A DNA stretch of 9,561 nucleotides, taken from positions 1-9,561 of the forward strand of contig JAFVYT010000027.1 in assembly GCA_017508505.1 (NCBI GenBank), given 5' to 3'. The stretch's first letter is position 1; each line of letters starts with the position of its first letter. The notes under the pieces were generated by a model. The model was not told where the DNA came from. It made no database searches and worked only from the letters and a program-made list of their open reading frames with translations. This DNA is from Clostridia bacterium (GTDB lineage Bacteria > Bacillota_A > Clostridia > Oscillospirales > SIG627). Shown piece by piece: positions 7,616 to 9,561 of the stretch. Made by a program: the position numbers and the translations under genes.

Positions 7616-8416
7616 TTACTTTTCGCAGTAGAACAAACGGAAGCCGTCCACAATGAGGACCATCTTGTCGCTGCCGTCAAACTCAACGCCCCAATCCGCA
7701 GTCTGGCTGTTGTCGGTGATCTTGAGGGTGTTCCCGCTCAAGGTCCAGTTGCCGCCGGAGGTCGCGGAGAGCGAGGAGAGAGAGGTCATCATCGTTTGAA
7801 CCTGCTGAGCCTTGTAGGCTTCTCGGTCCATTCCGTATGCATCCTGGAAGGTCTTGTTGTTGTCCTCGAGGTATTCGCCCACGGCATCCAAAAGATGGTC
7901 GACGAGCTTGTTTACCTCGCTCTCCAGCTTGGTGTGGTTGATGGCGATGGAAAGGGTGCCGCTTTGGTTGAAGATGATGGTGAAGCTGTCATCCAAGGTG
8001 AAGAGCTGATAGTTCATATAAGGATGCAGGGGATTGGACTGGAACATGGACTGGTACAGCTCTGCGTAGGAAACGGTGGCATTCCACTCGCCCACGACGG
8101 AAGAAGCGGTTGCGGTGCCGCCGGGATAAGGACGAACCACGGGGCTGGAGCCGCCGGGGGTGATCACCGTGCCGGTACCGCCTTGGTCGTTGTTTTCGTT
8201 GTTCTGATTGTTGTTTTCGTTGTTGTTCTGACCGCTGGTCTCGACCTGTTCCACGGTCTTGATTTCAACGGTCTCGGTGGGTTTCTTCTTCTTTTCGCTT
8301 GTGGTTTCGGACTCCTCGTCGTCATCGTCGTCGGCTTCGACCCATCCGTCGTCAGCGCAGGCTACGAAGGAAAAGACCATCACCAGGGCAAGCAAAAGGG
8401 CAAGCAGCTTTTTCAT
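7616..8416 (-). CDS. Putative lipoprotein, paralog B of three
   Basis: This 266-residue predicted lipoprotein of unknown function has the same first 20 residues as paralog A (C20 lipidated), then an acidic run with five Asp, TTSEKKKK, and the longest linker of the set (about 62-108). The linker joins an Asn-rich stretch like that of paralog A to the TGTVITPGGSSPVVRP segment seen in paralog C. The domain begins at GEW (109-111), includes a YLEDNNKTF block that aligns with YLKDHNTTF of paralog C, and ends in LFYCEK. It starts 34 bases after the paralog C stop, with AAGGAGA before the ATG and no convincing -35 of its own, so C and B are likely one transcript ended by the terminator at 7577-7605. 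The long open frame on the opposite strand is a by-product of biased codons. Confidence 0.85.
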   Translation of the reverse strand: MKKLLALLLALVMVFSFVACADDGWVEADDDDDEESETTSEKKKKPTETVEIKTVEQVETSGQNNNENNNQNNENNDQGGTGTVITPGGSSPVVRPYPGGTATASSVVGEWNATVSYAELYQSMFQSNPLHPYMNYQLFTLDDSFTIIFNQSGTLSIAINHTKLESEVNKLVDHLLDAVGEYLEDNNKTFQDAYGMDREAYKAQQVQTMMTSLSSLSATSGGNWTLSGNTLKITDNSQTADWGVEFDGSDKMVLIVDGFRLFYCEK

Positions 8417-8420
8417 AATA
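8139..8420 (-). repeat. Paralog B signal-linker segment shared with paralogs A and C
   Basis: Positions 8139-8196 are identical to 8983-9040 of paralog C (58 of 58 bases). Positions 8196-8420 match 7290-7511 of paralog A with few differences, including one Asp-codon indel. The gene therefore carries, side by side, a block close to C and a block close to A. The downstream domain-coding DNA is clearly more diverged. Confidence 0.85.
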
Positions 8421-8450
8421 TTCTCCTTATCTTGTTTTTTATAATAAACG

Positions 8451-9224
8451 TTAGCGCAGGGTGCCAGTCTTGACACAGACAAAGAGGGGGTTGCCGTTGC
8501 GGGAGAGGATCATACGGGTGGAGTTGACCGCCTCGGCATCTACCGTCAAGGGGGAGTTTTGAATGGTCAGGGTGAGGGTTTCGCCCGTCAGCACCCAAGT
8601 GCCCTCGCCGTCGTTCTCCTTGGTGAAGTTGACACCGAATTCCTCCCGAAGCTCCTCGGTGAATTCCTCACGGGTCTGCTCCAGCTCCTCCTCGAAGGTG
8701 GTGTTGTGATCCTTCAGGTAGGCCTCGGCGGCGTCGACGACGGTCTTGAGCAGTGCCTCAAAGCTGTTTTGAGCGATGAAGCGATCCGCATCCATAATGA
8801 AGCGTCCGTCGGGATACAGATAGAAGAGGACGCCGTCCATAAGCATCTTGTCATAGTCCAGATAGGAGTCCAGATCGTTGTCGAAAACGTCGCGGATCTC
8901 CTCCTCCATGGGAAGATAGGCCTTCCACTTACCCGAAACGAAGCTCTGGTTCAGGGCTCCTGCCTCGGGAGCGGGGCGAACTACGGGGCTGGAGCCGCCG
9001 GGGGTGATCACCGTGCCGGTACCGCCTTGGTCGTTGTTTTGGCCGTCCGTTTGGACCTGTTCGCCGATCTCGACCTCAACGGTTTCGGTGGGTTTCTTCT
9101 TCTTTTCGCTTGTGGTTTCGGATTCTTCGTCGTCATCGTCGGCGTCGACCCATTCGTCGTCGGCGCAGGCTACGAGGGACAGCATCATCACGATGGCAAG
9201 TAGCAGAGCAAGCAGCTTTTTCAT
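8451..9224 (-). CDS. Putative lipoprotein, paralog C of three
   Basis: This 257-residue predicted lipoprotein of unknown function is the promoter-proximal gene of the cluster. The signal peptide ends in a canonical lipobox LVAC with C20. It is followed by EWVDADDDDEESE, TTSEKKKK and a shorter linker (about 59-90) that lacks the Asn-rich expansion but contains TGTVITPGGSSPVVRP. The domain begins at GKW (98-100), has SYLDYDKMLMDGV closely matching paralog A, a charged helical middle (EEELEQTREEFTEELREEF), and ends in LFVCVKTGTLR. The ATG at 9224 is preceded by AAAGGAGA. The predicted transcript start near 9325 gives a leader of about 100 nt carrying a palindrome. No transporter, enzyme or sortase gene is adjacent to suggest a role. 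Confidence 0.85.
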   Translation of the reverse strand: MKKLLALLLAIVMMLSLVACADDEWVDADDDDEESETTSEKKKKPTETVEVEIGEQVQTDGQNNDQGGTGTVITPGGSSPVVRPAPEAGALNQSFVSGKWKAYLPMEEEIRDVFDNDLDSYLDYDKMLMDGVLFYLYPDGRFIMDADRFIAQNSFEALLKTVVDAAEAYLKDHNTTFEEELEQTREEFTEELREEFGVNFTKENDGEGTWVLTGETLTLTIQNSPLTVDAEAVNSTRMILSRNGNPLFVCVKTGTLR

Positions 9225-9277
9225 AAGTTGTCTCCTTTTTTGTGTTTCTTATATTGCTTCAGATTCCCCGTACGCAG

Positions 9278-9297
9278 AGGCGAATGCGCATCCGCCT
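9278..9297 (-). promoter_or_regulatory. 20-base palindrome in the leader of paralog C
   Basis: AGGCGAATGCGCATCCGCCT on + is a palindrome with one A-C mismatch; read as - strand RNA that pair becomes G-U, so it is fully paired. It lies about 30 bases inside the predicted transcript. It could be an operator or a leader hairpin; the function is unknown. Confidence 0.35.
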
Positions 9298-9330
9298 GCT
9301 TTTCGCTCGGAGTTTGCATTTGCTCACTCC

Positions 9331-9359
9331 ATTATACGCGCCTTCGACCTTTTTTGCAA
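9331..9359 (-). promoter_or_regulatory. Promoter of lipoprotein genes C and B
   Basis: On the - strand, TTGCAA (9359-9354, 4 of 6) is followed after exactly 17 bases by a perfect TATAAT (9336-9331). The resulting leader is about 100 bases. It drives paralog C and probably B. Confidence 0.75.
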
Positions 9360-9390
9360 GTTATTCGCGGATTTTTTATGAAAATGTTAT

Positions 9391-9561
9391 ATGGGGCGTT
9401 GCCCCACACCCTGACGCGGGGATTTATGGGGCTTTGCCCCATACCCCACCAAAACCTTTTTCGAGAAAAAGGTTTTGGATTCCAAAAAGCTTTTGAGTGG
9501 ATTTTATCCTTGTTACAGAGAGAAAGAAGGATGAAAACCGGAAAGCTTTTTGGGAGGCTTG
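9391..9561. repeat. Structured intergenic repeat R5 (left arm complete, right arm cut by the window edge)
   Basis: The left arm reads outward on -: GC hairpins at 9391-9407 and 9426-9442 (35 bases apart) and the 30-nt A/T-tract hairpin at 9449-9478. The AT-rich centre (9494-9541) pairs ATCCTT with AAGGAT. At 9541-9558 GAAAGCTTTTTGGGAGG begins a right-arm tail that matches 6543-6560, so the mirror arm presumably continues outside the window. No gene is seen here. Confidence 0.8.

Noticed and set aside
8417..8450. Separate promoter for lipoprotein paralog B
   Set aside because: A TATTAT-like -10 exists, but the sequence 17 bases upstream is GACTGG, which is not a credible -35.
7283..8473. Long + strand open frame of 396 codons opposite the lipoprotein genes
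   Set aside because: It is the complement of two lipoprotein genes, spans their intergenic terminator, has low-complexity composition and no ribosome site; the - strand has signal peptides, Shine-Dalgarno sites and promoters.

Overview
The window looks like chromosomal DNA of an uncultured, GC-rich gut-type Clostridia (Bacillota). The reasons are strong Shine-Dalgarno sites with TATAAT-type promoters, a GSIII-type glutamine synthetase, an AsnA-type asparagine synthetase, a DUF896/YnzC-family small protein, and lipobox proteins. The genus cannot be fixed from the sequence alone. I see no tRNA, rRNA, CRISPR array, transposase, prophage or toxin-antitoxin gene.

Layout on the + strand: a repeat block (1-180); a promoter and a dCMP-deaminase gene (262-750); a second repeat block with a probable terminator (752-1050); an asnA-glnN nitrogen-assimilation operon (1134-4247) closed by a textbook terminator; a third repeat block (4287-4502); an alpha-phosphohexomutase gene overlapping a DUF896 gene (4560-6271); and a fourth, split repeat block around a terminator (6289-6740). 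On the - strand lie three paralogous lipoproteins. Two form a likely bicistronic unit (9224 to 7616) and the third has its own TTGACA promoter (7507 to 6755). A fifth repeat block runs off the right edge.

The asnA-glnN pair ties together two ATP-dependent ammonia-consuming reactions. The phosphohexomutase supplies sugar-1-phosphates for envelope polysaccharide or glycolysis. The lipoproteins are surface-anchored proteins of unknown function. They share a nearly identical signal peptide and linker but have diverged C-terminal domains, and their linkers are mosaics of one another.

The most unusual content is between the genes. Every major intergenic gap carries the same structured repeat family: an A/T-tract hairpin, a G-rich spacer, then one or more 17-nt GC hairpins in tandem units of about 26-37 nt. 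Arms are paired tail to tail with the GC heads outward. Stems vary while pairing is kept, and most imperfect GC hairpins become fully paired through G-U in only one reading direction. This family is the best candidate for something undescribed; whether it is already catalogued cannot be judged from the sequence.
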